Of a DNA stretch of 64,000 nucleotides, positions 17,049 through 26,158 are shown in pieces. Source of the DNA: Flavisolibacter longurius (GTDB lineage: Bacteria > Bacteroidota > Bacteroidia > Chitinophagales > Chitinophagaceae). The notes under the pieces are model-generated. The model saw only the letters and a list, made by a program, of their open reading frames with translations. It was not told the origin of the DNA and did not search any database. The stretch is from assembly GCA_013327885.1 (NCBI GenBank), contig JABUMY010000011.1, positions 62,001-126,000 on the forward strand, read 5' to 3'. Made by a program: the position numbers and the translations under genes. The first letter of the stretch is position 1. Each line of letters starts with the position of its first letter.

Positions 17049-18227
17049 TTATTCTGCCGCGCTGTTTGCTTTAAATACACGCAAAAAATTTTCTCCTAAT
17101 ATTTTACGAATGTCAGCTTTGCTATAACCACGCTTGAGCAGGCCTTTGGTGATGAGCGGCATATTGGTCACGTCCTGCAGTTCTTTGGGGGCGGAAGAAA
17201 TGCCGTCGAAGTCAGAGCCCAGACCCACATGGTCGATGCCAGCCACCCGGACAATGTGGTCGAGATGATCAAGCAGGAGGGAAAGCGGTGGCCGCAGTTG
17301 ACTGGCTTCTTCGGGATATTTTTCTTTGATAAATTCATGAATATCATCCTGCTCCCATTTGGCTGTTTTAAGTGAGTCGATTTCTGCTTGGTGACGGTTA
17401 GTAAAAGCCGTTAGCCGGGACATAAACGAACTGTCCAAAAACATGGAAAAAAAATTCAGGTGCACCACACCGCCGTTCCTGGAAATGGCTTTCAGTTGAT
17501 CGTCTTTCAGGTTGCGAAACACCGGGCAAAGCGCATGGGCACAACTGTGCGAAGCGATGACTGGTTTTGTTGATGTATTGATCGCATCCCAAAACGTTTG
17601 TTCGCCAACGTGACTCACGTCTACCATCATGCCCAAACTGTTCATGCGCTGCACCACCTGTTTGCCAAAGGGAGTGAGACCTTTTTGGGTTAGATCTTTT
17701 TTCATCGTTTCGTCCATGGCCGATGTGGCCCAGGAAGTGCTGTTGTTCCAGGTCAGGGTGAGATAACGAACGCCACGCTTGTAAAAGCTGTCGAGGTAGG
17801 CGAGGTTGTCTTCTATCATATGACCGCCTTCCACGCCCAGCATGCAGGCGATCTTTTTTTCGGCAACGGCTTGTTGCAATTGTGCAGGGTTAGTAGCAAG
17901 CATCAGCTTATCCTCATTTCGGGCAACAATTGAATGGAGCGAATCGATCTCGCGGTTGGCGTACCTGAAGGCGGTGTCCTTGCCATAGCGTTCATCGCAA
18001 AACACAGCAAAGACCTGCACATCCACACCGCCCCTTTTCAACCGGGCCAGATCGGAATGGGTGCGGCCGGTAAGATCGGATTCAATGCTGAGTCCCCGCA
18101 TGGTAGCCGAAGAAAGAACATCGTTGTGCGTATCCACCACCACCGCATCCCGGTGGAGCCGTTTGTAGGATTGACAGGAGACCAGGAAAAGAGTAGCAAT
18201 GAGCAGGCATCGCAGGAAGAGCATCAT
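17049..18227 (-). CDS. Lipoprotein membrane dipeptidase, family M19
   Basis: 392 residues with a lipoprotein signal (LFLVSC, Cys18). The zinc-site motifs of renal-type dipeptidases are present: DTHND near residue 33, the bridging Glu in GVEGGHM near 134, VDVSHVGE near 205, ASHSCAHAL near 230 and GLGSDFDG near 335. The family cleaves L-aa/D-aa dipeptides and some L-L dipeptides. It is upstream of, and on the same strand as, the EstB-like hydrolase. It also lies 1.1 kb from the divergently transcribed cyanophycin-like locus, but nothing in the sequence ties it to that locus. Confidence 0.92.
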   Translation of the reverse strand: MMLFLRCLLIATLFLVSCQSYKRLHRDAVVVDTHNDVLSSATMRGLSIESDLTGRTHSDLARLKRGGVDVQVFAVFCDERYGKDTAFRYANREIDSLHSIVARNEDKLMLATNPAQLQQAVAEKKIACMLGVEGGHMIEDNLAYLDSFYKRGVRYLTLTWNNSTSWATSAMDETMKKDLTQKGLTPFGKQVVQRMNSLGMMVDVSHVGEQTFWDAINTSTKPVIASHSCAHALCPVFRNLKDDQLKAISRNGGVVHLNFFSMFLDSSFMSRLTAFTNRHQAEIDSLKTAKWEQDDIHEFIKEKYPEEASQLRPPLSLLLDHLDHIVRVAGIDHVGLGSDFDGISSAPKELQDVTNMPLITKGLLKRGYSKADIRKILGENFLRVFKANSAAE

Positions 18228-18265
18228 GCAAGGAAATTAGGGCATTTTGGTGAGAAGAGGGGTTG

Positions 18266-18297
18266 GTTAATAAGTTGATAGGTTAATAGGTTGATAA
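18266..18297. repeat. Octamer array, GTTRATAR
   Basis: Four consecutive 8-base units alternate GTTAATAA/GTTAATAG with GTTGATAG/GTTGATAA, a few bases upstream of the dipeptidase start on its leader side. Confidence 0.75.
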
Positions 18298-18375
18298 CTG
18301 AAAAGGGTAATAGGCAAAGAGGTGGAACAAACTATCGTAAAAACAAACTGTAAACAAAGGACACCATCGTTTGAT

Positions 18376-18438
18376 GTCTCACATCTCTCGTCTGACGTCT
18401 GAGGTTTCCCGTTTCCCGTCTAACGTCTCACGTTCCTA
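18376..18438. repeat. Nine-unit heptamer array, GTCTSAC / GTTTCCC
   Basis: Nine 7-base units in exact register, from GTCTCAC and ATCTCTC through two GTTTCCC units to GTTCCTA. The array overlaps the stop codon of the minus-strand gene ending at 18436. It is the cleanest example of the window-wide heptamer pattern. Confidence 0.85.
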
Positions 18439-19185
18439 AAACGCTGGTCCGCCGGCTACCTGCTTGCGGTATTCCTGGTAGGCGATCTTAATAAAATACT
18501 GGAAGTCGTATTCCGAGGTGCCCGAGGCAAATTCAAACGTAGGGCGGTAGCGGCGCATAAAATCAGCGATCACTTCGTCGTTGTCGGCGCCGGTGAGGCG
18601 TTTCACCAGGCCTTTATTAAAGCGACGGTCCACAAACTTGTCCCGCTCTTCCTGTTCCAGCCGTTCGCGGAAGCGCTCCATGCTTTTGTTCTTCCGGAAC
18701 TGGAAAAGCCGGATGATCTCCTGCACGTCAAAGCCAACTCCCGAAGAGGTTACAGAGGTCATGGTTTCCAGCGAAGGCCGCCGGAAGTCGAACGCCTTCG
18801 CATAATCGCGGCGGTTTTGCAGCGAGTCCTCTTTGTAATTGCGGGTGCGAATTTTTACCTCCCGCATTACATCGGGCTTCAGGTGCAGGGCAATGTCAAA
18901 CTGCCGCACATCGGCAATCTTTAGCACGGGGTATTTGGGCGTAGGCTTGCCCAGGTAAGAAAACCAGATCGAGTCTTTCTCGCCAACGGTGATGGTATAA
19001 GCGCCGGCAGAATCGGTCATGCTCATCTCCCCGCCGGTGCTTTGCACGGTAACCCGTTCAATCGGAAAAACCCGGGAGCTATCGTACACAAAACCCTTTA
19101 CCCGGTATTGGGCGGAAGCGTTGTTGACAGACAGGACAAAAAGCAAAAAAAGAAAAAAGCAAATATGGCAACGTCGATTTTCCAA
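18436..19185 (-). CDS. Secreted protein with carboxypeptidase-regulatory-like domain
   Basis: 249 residues with a signal peptide (ICFFLFLLFVLSVNNASAQ). Residues about 27-105 form a CarboxypepD_reg-like beta sandwich (YRVKGFVYDSSRVFPIERVTV, with TDSAGAYTI). The C-terminal 130 residues are charged and helical (FQFRKNKSMERFRERLEQEE) and unassigned. Such proteins are common near TonB receptors. The most upstream start I can support is TTG at 19185, since no ATG is in frame. It is transcribed away from the ECF sigma gene at 19340, leaving about 150 bases for both promoters. Confidence 0.75.
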   Translation of the reverse strand: MENRRCHICFFLFLLFVLSVNNASAQYRVKGFVYDSSRVFPIERVTVQSTGGEMSMTDSAGAYTITVGEKDSIWFSYLGKPTPKYPVLKIADVRQFDIALHLKPDVMREVKIRTRNYKEDSLQNRRDYAKAFDFRRPSLETMTSVTSSGVGFDVQEIIRLFQFRKNKSMERFRERLEQEERDKFVDRRFNKGLVKRLTGADNDEVIADFMRRYRPTFEFASGTSEYDFQYFIKIAYQEYRKQVAGGPAF

Positions 19186-19296
19186 GCAATGAGCAAGTAA
19201 CGAAAGGAATTCTAAATGGAATGATAATTCCCCTCTTAAAAAAACGGCAGTTACAAACCGCTACCGGGAAAGGGGTGCCGTTCTTACCCGAAGTCA

Positions 19297-19325
19297 TTGG
19301 ACGCCATTGGTTTTTCCTTAATTTG
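19297..19325 (+). promoter_or_regulatory. Possible Bacteroidota-type promoter for the sigma/FecR locus
   Basis: TTG at 19297-19299 is separated by 18 bases from TTAATTTG at 19318-19325, close to the TTG / TAnnTTTG pattern (one mismatch). The leader to the ATG at 19340 would be very short, so the call is weak. Confidence 0.3.
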
Positions 19326-19339
19326 TGGCCTTGTCAAAA

Positions 19340-19939
19340 ATGGCTACATACGACGAGAAGTGGCTGCTGCAACAGGTGGCGGAAGGAAACGAGGCTGCCT
19401 TCCGCGAACTGTTTCACCGCTATGCGGACCTGTTGGGAAGCTTTGTTCTCCGTCTCACCCGGTCGGAGGTGCAGGCAGAGGAAATCGTCCAGGACGTTTT
19501 CCTGAAGATCTGGCTGAACCGTGCTGCCCTGGCAAGTGTCGACAATTTTAAGGTCTACCTGTTTGTCATTTCCCGCAACCAAACCCTGAATGTCCTTCGG
19601 TCAGCCGTTCGGCAAATGGCTTCACAAAAAGAATGGGAAAGCCTGCAGGCCCGCTTGCCACAGGCAGAAGAACGGGAGCCCGAAGAAAACGAAGGCCTGA
19701 TTCGCCAGATGGAATCTGCCATCAATAAACTGCCGCCGCAGCAAAAAGCCGCCTGGCTCCTGAGCCGGCAGGAAGGACTGAGTCATAGCCAGATCGCCAG
19801 CAACATGGGACTGTCAAAAGAAACAGTCAAGAAATACATTATGTATGCAAACGACTCCCTCCGGCGCCATCTTTCGGCATCGAACCTGATTATTTTTATC
19901 ACTTTTGTCTCTTTTTTTATTTTTTTCCTGACCCGGTAG
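19340..19939 (+). CDS. FecI-type ECF RNA polymerase sigma factor
   Basis: 199 residues from the ATG at 19340; a GTG at 19325 is also in frame. Region 2 covers about residues 20-85 (FHRYADLLGSFVLRL, EEIVQDVFLKIWLNR) and region 4 about 120-170 (INKLPPQQKAAWLLSRQEGL, HSQIASNMGLSKETVKKYI). The hydrophobic C-terminal tail (IIFITFVSFFIFFLTR) is common in Bacteroidota FecI-like factors. It is followed by FecR and a SusC/SusD pair, the standard arrangement in which ligand binding by SusC signals through FecR to release the sigma factor. Confidence 0.93.
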   Translation: MATYDEKWLLQQVAEGNEAAFRELFHRYADLLGSFVLRLTRSEVQAEEIVQDVFLKIWLNRAALASVDNFKVYLFVISRNQTLNVLRSAVRQMASQKEWESLQARLPQAEEREPEENEGLIRQMESAINKLPPQQKAAWLLSRQEGLSHSQIASNMGLSKETVKKYIMYANDSLRRHLSASNLIIFITFVSFFIFFLTR

Positions 19940-20004
19940 CCCCTGTTTCCCGTTTTTGGTGTCCTCTCCTGTACATGCAGCTTTGCATGTTGTAAACCGC
20001 TTTC

Positions 20005-21186
20005 ATGCAAACAGGTAATTCAAACAGGATTGAAGAACTGCTCGGCAAATGGTACGACGGGACCTTGTCACCTGCCGAAGGGGAAGAACTGTTGGCCCTT
20101 TTGCAGCGCAGCGATGAGCACCAGGAAACCTATGAAGCCTTGCAGAAAGCCTGGATGACCACGGAAGAAACACCTGTTTTCAGCCCGGGGCAAAAGGAAA
20201 AACTGCTGAACAATATCCTGGGCCGGAAAACCCGGCGCCTTGTTTTCCTGCGGGTGGCCATTGCCGCCGCCGTGGCGGGTCTTGTTATCGCCACCGTGCT
20301 TTGGCTGCAGCCGGGTAATCCCAAACAAAGCCTGGCAAGTACAACCGAAACGCCGGTAGCGCCGCCGGCCGATATTCCGGCACCTGCTTCCAACAAAGCT
20401 GTACTGACGCTGGCCGATGGCCGGCAGATTGTGCTGGAAACCGCCGGTGATGGCACCCTGGCAACCGATGGCGGCATGCAGGTGAGCAAGCTGCCTGGCG
20501 GCGAACTGGTTTACGAAGGAAAAGACACCGAGATCCGGTACAATACCCTCACGGTTCCTAAGGGCAGCCAGCCGGTAAAACTGGCGCTTGCCGATGGCAG
20601 CCGGGTGACGCTGAACGTGGCATCCTCCCTTACCTATCCGACAGCTTTTGCTGGCGGTGCCCGCAAGGTGAATCTTACCGGCGAAGCCTATTTCGAGGTG
20701 GCGCATTTGCCCGGGGGCAAAACGCCTTTTTTGGTAGAAACAGGCGGCATGCAGGTAGAAGTAAAAGGAACAAAATTCAACGTCAATGCCTACCCCGATG
20801 AAAAGGACAGGCGAACCACGCTGCTGGAAGGCGCCGTGGTGATAAAGGCTGGGACGGCGGAAAAAGCACTCCTGCCGGGAGAGCAGGCCATTGTGGCCAA
20901 TACAACCAGCACAGCACCATCCATCCGGGTGGATGGCCGTGCCGACCTGGAAGAAGCGATGGCATGGGTGAACGGAAGGTTCCGCTTTAACAATGCCGAT
21001 GCGGAAACCGTGATGCGGCAGGTAGCCCGCTGGTATGATGTGGAGGTAAAATTTGCTGCCAGGCCGCGTTTGCGTTTTGGCGGCCAGATCGATCGGGCCA
21101 GCACCTTGCGCCAGATGTTCACCATCCTGGAGACAAGCGGTCTTCACTTTTCCCTGCAGGGAAAAGTGGTAACGGTGCTGCCTTAA
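20005..21186 (+). CDS. FecR-family anti-sigma factor
   Basis: 393 residues. An N-terminal cytoplasmic segment (IEELLGKWYDGTLSPAEGEEL) binds the sigma factor. One transmembrane helix lies at about 80-100 (FLRVAIAAAVAGLVIATVLW), followed by the periplasmic FecR domain at about 175-285 (LADGSRVTLNVASSLTYP, LTGEAYFEVAH, VEVKGTKFNVNAYP). The C-terminal DUF4974 domain covers about 320-390 (FNNADAETVMRQVARWYDVE), which likely contacts the SusC N-terminal signalling domain. It lies 65 bases after the sigma gene and 58 bases before susC. Confidence 0.94.
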   Translation: MQTGNSNRIEELLGKWYDGTLSPAEGEELLALLQRSDEHQETYEALQKAWMTTEETPVFSPGQKEKLLNNILGRKTRRLVFLRVAIAAAVAGLVIATVLWLQPGNPKQSLASTTETPVAPPADIPAPASNKAVLTLADGRQIVLETAGDGTLATDGGMQVSKLPGGELVYEGKDTEIRYNTLTVPKGSQPVKLALADGSRVTLNVASSLTYPTAFAGGARKVNLTGEAYFEVAHLPGGKTPFLVETGGMQVEVKGTKFNVNAYPDEKDRRTTLLEGAVVIKAGTAEKALLPGEQAIVANTTSTAPSIRVDGRADLEEAMAWVNGRFRFNNADAETVMRQVARWYDVEVKFAARPRLRFGGQIDRASTLRQMFTILETSGLHFSLQGKVVTVLP

Positions 21187-21244
21187 AAAAGCAGATTTCG
21201 CAAAACGAAACCTTGCCCTTAACAGCGGCCTTTCAGGTTTCCGG

Positions 21245-24200
21245 ATGCATTTCAAATTGAATACGAGTTTATTGTTAACACCAAATGTTCAAAACATGCT
21301 AAACGCTGCGAGCCGGAGAAAAAGGCATTACCCGCCTGCACTGCAAAAAACGTTTCGACTGATGAAACTGACCTGTGTTCTTCTTTTCCTGACCTTTCAA
21401 ACCTTTGCCGTTGGCGGGTATTCGCAAACGGTGAGCCTGAACGTGGAAAAGGCCACCCTGCAAAAGCTTTTTGCGGAGATCGAAAGCCAGACAGGTGTGC
21501 TGTTCTTTTACAACGCCGACTGGCTGCAAAAGGCCAACCCGGTAACCATCAAGGTAAAAAACACACCACTGCAAAAGGCACTTGATCTTTGCTTTTCCAA
21601 CCAGCCGCTTTCGTATTCCCTGGTAGGAAACACGGTGGTGATTGCTCTCAAGAAAACAGAAACAGCGCCGCAAGTCAGCCAGGCCCTGGCCGCCATTGAC
21701 GTTACCGGTCGCATTGTTGACGAACAGGGCCAGCCCCTGCAAGGTGCCAACGTGCAGGTGAAGGCCAGCAGCAACGGCACCATCACGGATGCGGGTGGAA
21801 ATTTTATCCTGCGCAATGTGCCCGAAGGCGCTGTGCTGGTGGTTTCCTTTACCGGCTACACAACGCTGGAAGTAGGGGCACAGTCCCGCCTGGGCGATGT
21901 GCGTCTTTCCCTTACCGTTGACCGCATGACAGAAGTAACCGTTACCGGTTACACCAATTATCGCCGCGACAAATCGCCGAGTGCTTCGGCCGTTGTTACC
22001 AGCGACAAGATCAACCAGGTGCCGGGGCTAACGGTAGACCAGATCCTGCAGGGCCGCGTACCGGGCATGAGTGTTATCTCTACCTCGGGACAGCCGGGCC
22101 AAAGCGCCAGCGTGGTGATCCGCGGCATCGGCAGCATCAACGGCTCGTCGGCGCCCCTGTTTGTTATGGACGGCGTTCCCATTGAGTCCAATTATTTTCA
22201 AACCATTAACCCCGAAGACATCGAATCGGCCACGGTGCTGAAAGATGCCTCGGCCAAAGCGCTTTACGGCTCCCGCGGGTCCAACGGTGTGGTTGTTATC
22301 ACCACAAAAAAAGGCCGCCGCGGCGGGGTTTCGGTACAATACAATTCGCAATACGGCTTTTCCAACCTGAGCCGCCCCAATTTTATTATGATGAACACGG
22401 AGCAGCGCCTCCGGTTTGAAGAAGAGATCGGGGTGATGTACAACCGTAACCTGGGCCCGGGCTGGACTTATTCGCCCAAAAACCCGGCGTATGCGGCCGG
22501 CACCGATGCCTCCCGCCAGCGGGCCGATGCCATCCTCGACAGCCTGCGCGGCGTGGATGTGGACTGGCGTGATTTCTTTTTCCGTCGCGGAACCTTCCAG
22601 GAGCAGCAGGTGGCCGTCAGCGGTGGCAACGAAGGCCTGCGCTTTTACAACTCTATTAATTATTACAAGCAGGAAGGCGTTGCCCGCCGTACAGGACTGG
22701 AGCGTTATACCTTGCGCAGCAACCTTGATTTCAACTCCGGTAAATTCAGTGGCAGCACCAACCTGGCCCTTGGGTATTCCAAGTCCAGCTTTACCGAAGG
22801 CGAAGGCAGCACCAGCGCCGGTACGGCTATGTCGGCCGTGTATTATGCGCTTCCGTACGAGTATCCCTATGCTCCCGATGGTACGCTGGTGCATCCCGGC
22901 AACCGGTCGCAGTATGGCGTGCTAGACCAGCGTGAAGGCAGCCAGGCCCTGGAAAGATTGCTGAACACCTCCAACAAAACTGACCAGCTCAAAGCCATTA
23001 TCAGCACGGCCTTTGCCTACCAGATTCTGCCTAACCTGAAGCTGTCAACAAGGGCCGGTGTGGATTACCGCAACTCCAACGACCTGTATTATATCAACCC
23101 TGATTCTTATTATGGCTCCCGCAACACTTCCACTACGTTGGGAGGAAGGGGCCGCCTGGAGCAGGGTAACCGCCGGAACTTCAACATTATCTCCACGTCG
23201 GGAGTAACATTTGCCGATGTGTTCAACGATGTGCATGATGTGGAAGTATCAGGCTTTTACGAATACAACTACAACAATTACAACAGCTACGGCTTTACCG
23301 GTTTTGGCATCGACGGCCGCCTGGCCGAAACACCGGCCGGCGTAACCAACGGCAGCCCTACGTTTTTGCCCACAATTGGCGGCAGCAAAACCAGCAGTGC
23401 TCTGGCTTCGTTTATGACCGTGGCCCGCTATACCTATAATAATAAGTATACGCTTACCGGTAGCTACCGCTACGATGGGTCTACCCGTGTGGCACCGGTG
23501 AACAAATGGCATGGCTTCTATTCGGTTGGTGCCAGCTGGCTTGCCAAAAATGAGGCTTTCCTGAAAGACGTGGACCTGGTCTCCGACCTGCGCATCCGCA
23601 CCAGCTATGGCCTTACCGCCAGCCCGTTGGGAGCTGATTTTGCCTACCTGCCCACTTATGCAACCAATACATCGTATGGTGGCGTAACGGGTATCAGGCC
23701 ACAGTCACCGGGTAACCCTGCCTATGACTGGGAATACGTTCGTGAATTCAACGCCGGTTTCGACCTGGGGCTTTTTGCTTCCCGGAGACTGCGGATCGTA
23801 GCCGACTTCTATAACCGCATCACGTCCAATATGTTCTTTGACCAGCCCTTGTCGGCAACCTCCGGTTTTGCCACGCTGCCGCTGAGTACCGGTAAAATGC
23901 GCAATCGCGGGGTAGAGTTTGAAGTGAACGGCGATGTGATTCGTACGAAGGACTTTACCTGGAGCCTGGGCGTGAATGCAGCCTATAACAAAAACACGAT
24001 TCTTTTCCTGACGCCGCTGGCCACCGAACTGCTTGACGGTGATACCCGCATCTTTAAGGTAGGCTATCCTTACGGCACCTATTATGCGCCGGATTGGGCG
24101 GGTGTGAATCCCGAGACCGGCGAGGCCCAGTACCGCAACCTCGATGGCACTATTACCACGGTGTACAATTCTGCGGCGCAAAGCACCACTAACTCAGGCG

Positions 24201-24679
24201 GTCTTTATCCTACGTTCACCGGTGGCTTTACCACGGGGCTGAGCTGGAAAGGCCTTACGCTGAATGCGCTGTTTTCCTTTGTATCGGACGTGATGCGCTG
24301 GAACAACGAGGATTTTTACAACGAGAACCAGCGGTATGCCACCAGCAACCAAACCCTTCGCATGCTGGAAGACCGCTGGAAAAAGCCGGGTGATGTGACC
24401 ACGTTGCAGCGCTTCGATGTTCCCCGGAACTATACATCCAAGGACATCCAGGATGCTTCTTTCCTGCGCTTGCGTAACCTGAATCTTGGTTATTCGATCC
24501 CTGCTTCCCTGGTGCAGAAAACAAAACTGATCAAAGGGGCAAGGGTGTTTGTACAGGGGCAAAACCTCCTGACCTGGACCAAGTGGCGCGGACTGGATCC
24601 CGAGAACAACAGTGTGTACGGCCGCTTTCAGTATCCGAATACCCGTACTTATACGGCTGGCCTGAATGTTAACTTTTAA
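21245..24679 (+). CDS. SusC/RagA-family TonB-dependent transporter with STN signalling domain
   Basis: 1144 residues. The STN secretin/TonB short N-terminal domain covers about 60-125 (LNVEKATLQKLFAEIESQ), a CarboxypepD_reg domain about 155-225 (TGRIVDEQGQPLQGANVQV), and the SusC plug about 245-360 (VDQILQGRVPGMSVIST, DGVPIESNYFQTINPEDIE, GSRGSNGVVVITTKKG); the rest is barrel ending in NVNF. The STN domain means the receptor can signal to FecR. It is followed 12 bases later by SusD and then by cyanophycinase-like and isoaspartyl peptidase genes, suggesting that it imports peptide products. Confidence 0.95.
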   Translation: MHFKLNTSLLLTPNVQNMLNAASRRKRHYPPALQKTFRLMKLTCVLLFLTFQTFAVGGYSQTVSLNVEKATLQKLFAEIESQTGVLFFYNADWLQKANPVTIKVKNTPLQKALDLCFSNQPLSYSLVGNTVVIALKKTETAPQVSQALAAIDVTGRIVDEQGQPLQGANVQVKASSNGTITDAGGNFILRNVPEGAVLVVSFTGYTTLEVGAQSRLGDVRLSLTVDRMTEVTVTGYTNYRRDKSPSASAVVTSDKINQVPGLTVDQILQGRVPGMSVISTSGQPGQSASVVIRGIGSINGSSAPLFVMDGVPIESNYFQTINPEDIESATVLKDASAKALYGSRGSNGVVVITTKKGRRGGVSVQYNSQYGFSNLSRPNFIMMNTEQRLRFEEEIGVMYNRNLGPGWTYSPKNPAYAAGTDASRQRADAILDSLRGVDVDWRDFFFRRGTFQEQQVAVSGGNEGLRFYNSINYYKQEGVARRTGLERYTLRSNLDFNSGKFSGSTNLALGYSKSSFTEGEGSTSAGTAMSAVYYALPYEYPYAPDGTLVHPGNRSQYGVLDQREGSQALERLLNTSNKTDQLKAIISTAFAYQILPNLKLSTRAGVDYRNSNDLYYINPDSYYGSRNTSTTLGGRGRLEQGNRRNFNIISTSGVTFADVFNDVHDVEVSGFYEYNYNNYNSYGFTGFGIDGRLAETPAGVTNGSPTFLPTIGGSKTSSALASFMTVARYTYNNKYTLTGSYRYDGSTRVAPVNKWHGFYSVGASWLAKNEAFLKDVDLVSDLRIRTSYGLTASPLGADFAYLPTYATNTSYGGVTGIRPQSPGNPAYDWEYVREFNAGFDLGLFASRRLRIVADFYNRITSNMFFDQPLSATSGFATLPLSTGKMRNRGVEFEVNGDVIRTKDFTWSLGVNAAYNKNTILFLTPLATELLDGDTRIFKVGYPYGTYYAPDWAGVNPETGEAQYRNLDGTITTVYNSAAQSTTNSGGLYPTFTGGFTTGLSWKGLTLNALFSFVSDVMRWNNEDFYNENQRYATSNQTLRMLEDRWKKPGDVTTLQRFDVPRNYTSKDIQDASFLRLRNLNLGYSIPASLVQKTKLIKGARVFVQGQNLLTWTKWRGLDPENNSVYGRFQYPNTRTYTAGLNVNF

Positions 24680-24691
24680 TTTTTGATCGTT

Positions 24692-26080
24692 ATGAAAAAG
24701 CAATTTTTGTTCATCTCCTCTATACTCTTTACGGTTATGGCGATGGTCTCCTGCACGAAGCTGGATGAAAGGCCTACCGATATCATCGACCCGGATAAGG
24801 CTTTCCGCAACCTCAACGATATCAACATGGGACTGATTGGTGTGTATGCACTCGCTGATTATACGCCCATCAGCATGAACGCCACGGTGTCGGACGAGGC
24901 CACGTTCCCTACCGAAAACACCGTAGGCAACAGTGATGCCTTTCGCTGGCTGTACAATCCCAGCAGCGGTTCGGTAACCGGGCTGTATGCCGAAGGCTAC
25001 CGTGCCATCGATCGTGCCAACCGTACGTTGGAAGGGTTAGAAAAGCTGAGTTTTTCGGGTAACGATGCGGCCATTGCTGCCCGTTACAGGGGCGAATTAC
25101 TGGCCCTCCGCGCTTATTTTCATTTTGAGTTGCTGCGGGCTTATGCCAGCGCCTATCAACCCGGAGCCCTGGGAATTCCGTATATGAAAAAGTCCGGCCT
25201 GGGTTTGCCGGCCCGCGATCCGTTTGAAGTGGTGGTGACCAATGCCAAGGCCGATCTGGCCGAGGCAAAAGGATTGCTTCCTGCCAGCTTTACTGACAAA
25301 AGCCGCGTTGCCCGCCTGGCGGTTTCGGCCATGCAGGCCCGCATTGCGCTGTACGAAAAAGCCTGGACCGACGCCATTACCTATTCCAGTGAAGTGATAG
25401 TGGCTGCACCCCTGGCTACCAAGGCGCAGTTTCCCGGCATCTGGACGGACGCCAACGACAACGAAGTGATTTGGGAGGCCCGCCGGGTAGGAACCACGGA
25501 CTCCCGTGTGGGTGATTTTTTCTTTCGCCAAACCGGTGGCATTGTGTTGTATGCGCCTTCGTTCAAGCTGATCAACATCTTTAACCAGGCCGACGATATC
25601 CGCTTTCCGGCTTATATCAAATACGACCCAACCCGAACCGGCACGAAGTCGCAGTACCTGGTAAACAAATACATTGGCGGTACGGCAACGGCACCGGGCC
25701 TGGCCGATATCAAGTTTTTCCGCACGGCGGAAATGTACCTGATCCGTGCTGAAGCCAAAGCCGAATCGGGTGGTGATGGCGCCGAAGACCTGAATGCCCT
25801 TCGGGCTGCCCGCATCAACAACTACACGGCGGAAACCTTTGCCGACAAAGCAGCGCTGATCGATGCGATCATGACCGAGCGATTTAAAGAGCTGGCCTTT
25901 GAAGGCCACCGCTTTTACGACTTGCGCCGCCGCAACCTGCCGGTAGAGCGCCTGCCGGAAGATGCCGTGAACGCATCCGGGGCTGTGAAGCTTATGCCGA
26001 CGCAGGCGCAATATGCCTTCCCGGTTCCGGCAACGGAAGTGCTGATCAACAAAAACACGGTGCAAAACCCGAATTATTAA
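24692..26080 (+). CDS. SusD/RagB-family nutrient-binding lipoprotein
   Basis: 462 residues from the ATG at 24692; a TTG at 24683 is less likely. Lipobox AMVSC gives Cys21 as the lipidated residue. The TPR-like helices of SusD are visible (YRAIDRANRTLEGLEKL, YRGELLALRAYFHFELLRAYA, FFRTAEMYLIRAEAKAESG) and the C-terminal MTERFKELAFEGHRFYDLRR is diagnostic. SusD forms the lid of the SusC transporter and binds the ligand on the cell surface. No protein in this locus is a carbohydrate-active enzyme, so the ligand is probably not a glycan. Confidence 0.95.
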   Translation: MKKQFLFISSILFTVMAMVSCTKLDERPTDIIDPDKAFRNLNDINMGLIGVYALADYTPISMNATVSDEATFPTENTVGNSDAFRWLYNPSSGSVTGLYAEGYRAIDRANRTLEGLEKLSFSGNDAAIAARYRGELLALRAYFHFELLRAYASAYQPGALGIPYMKKSGLGLPARDPFEVVVTNAKADLAEAKGLLPASFTDKSRVARLAVSAMQARIALYEKAWTDAITYSSEVIVAAPLATKAQFPGIWTDANDNEVIWEARRVGTTDSRVGDFFFRQTGGIVLYAPSFKLINIFNQADDIRFPAYIKYDPTRTGTKSQYLVNKYIGGTATAPGLADIKFFRTAEMYLIRAEAKAESGGDGAEDLNALRAARINNYTAETFADKAALIDAIMTERFKELAFEGHRFYDLRRRNLPVERLPEDAVNASGAVKLMPTQAQYAFPVPATEVLINKNTVQNPNY

Positions 26081-26158
26081 TCATAACCGGTTGACCGGCG
26101 GCCTTTCTGCGCCTTTAAACGCAAATAGGGCCGCTGGTTTTTCCCGGATCGTTTTCGT

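Noticed and set aside
17049-18227. M19 dipeptidase as part of the cyanophycin-like locus
   Set aside because: It is on the opposite strand, with the carboxypeptidase-regulatory gene between, and M19 enzymes do not normally act on isoaspartyl peptides; treated as independent.
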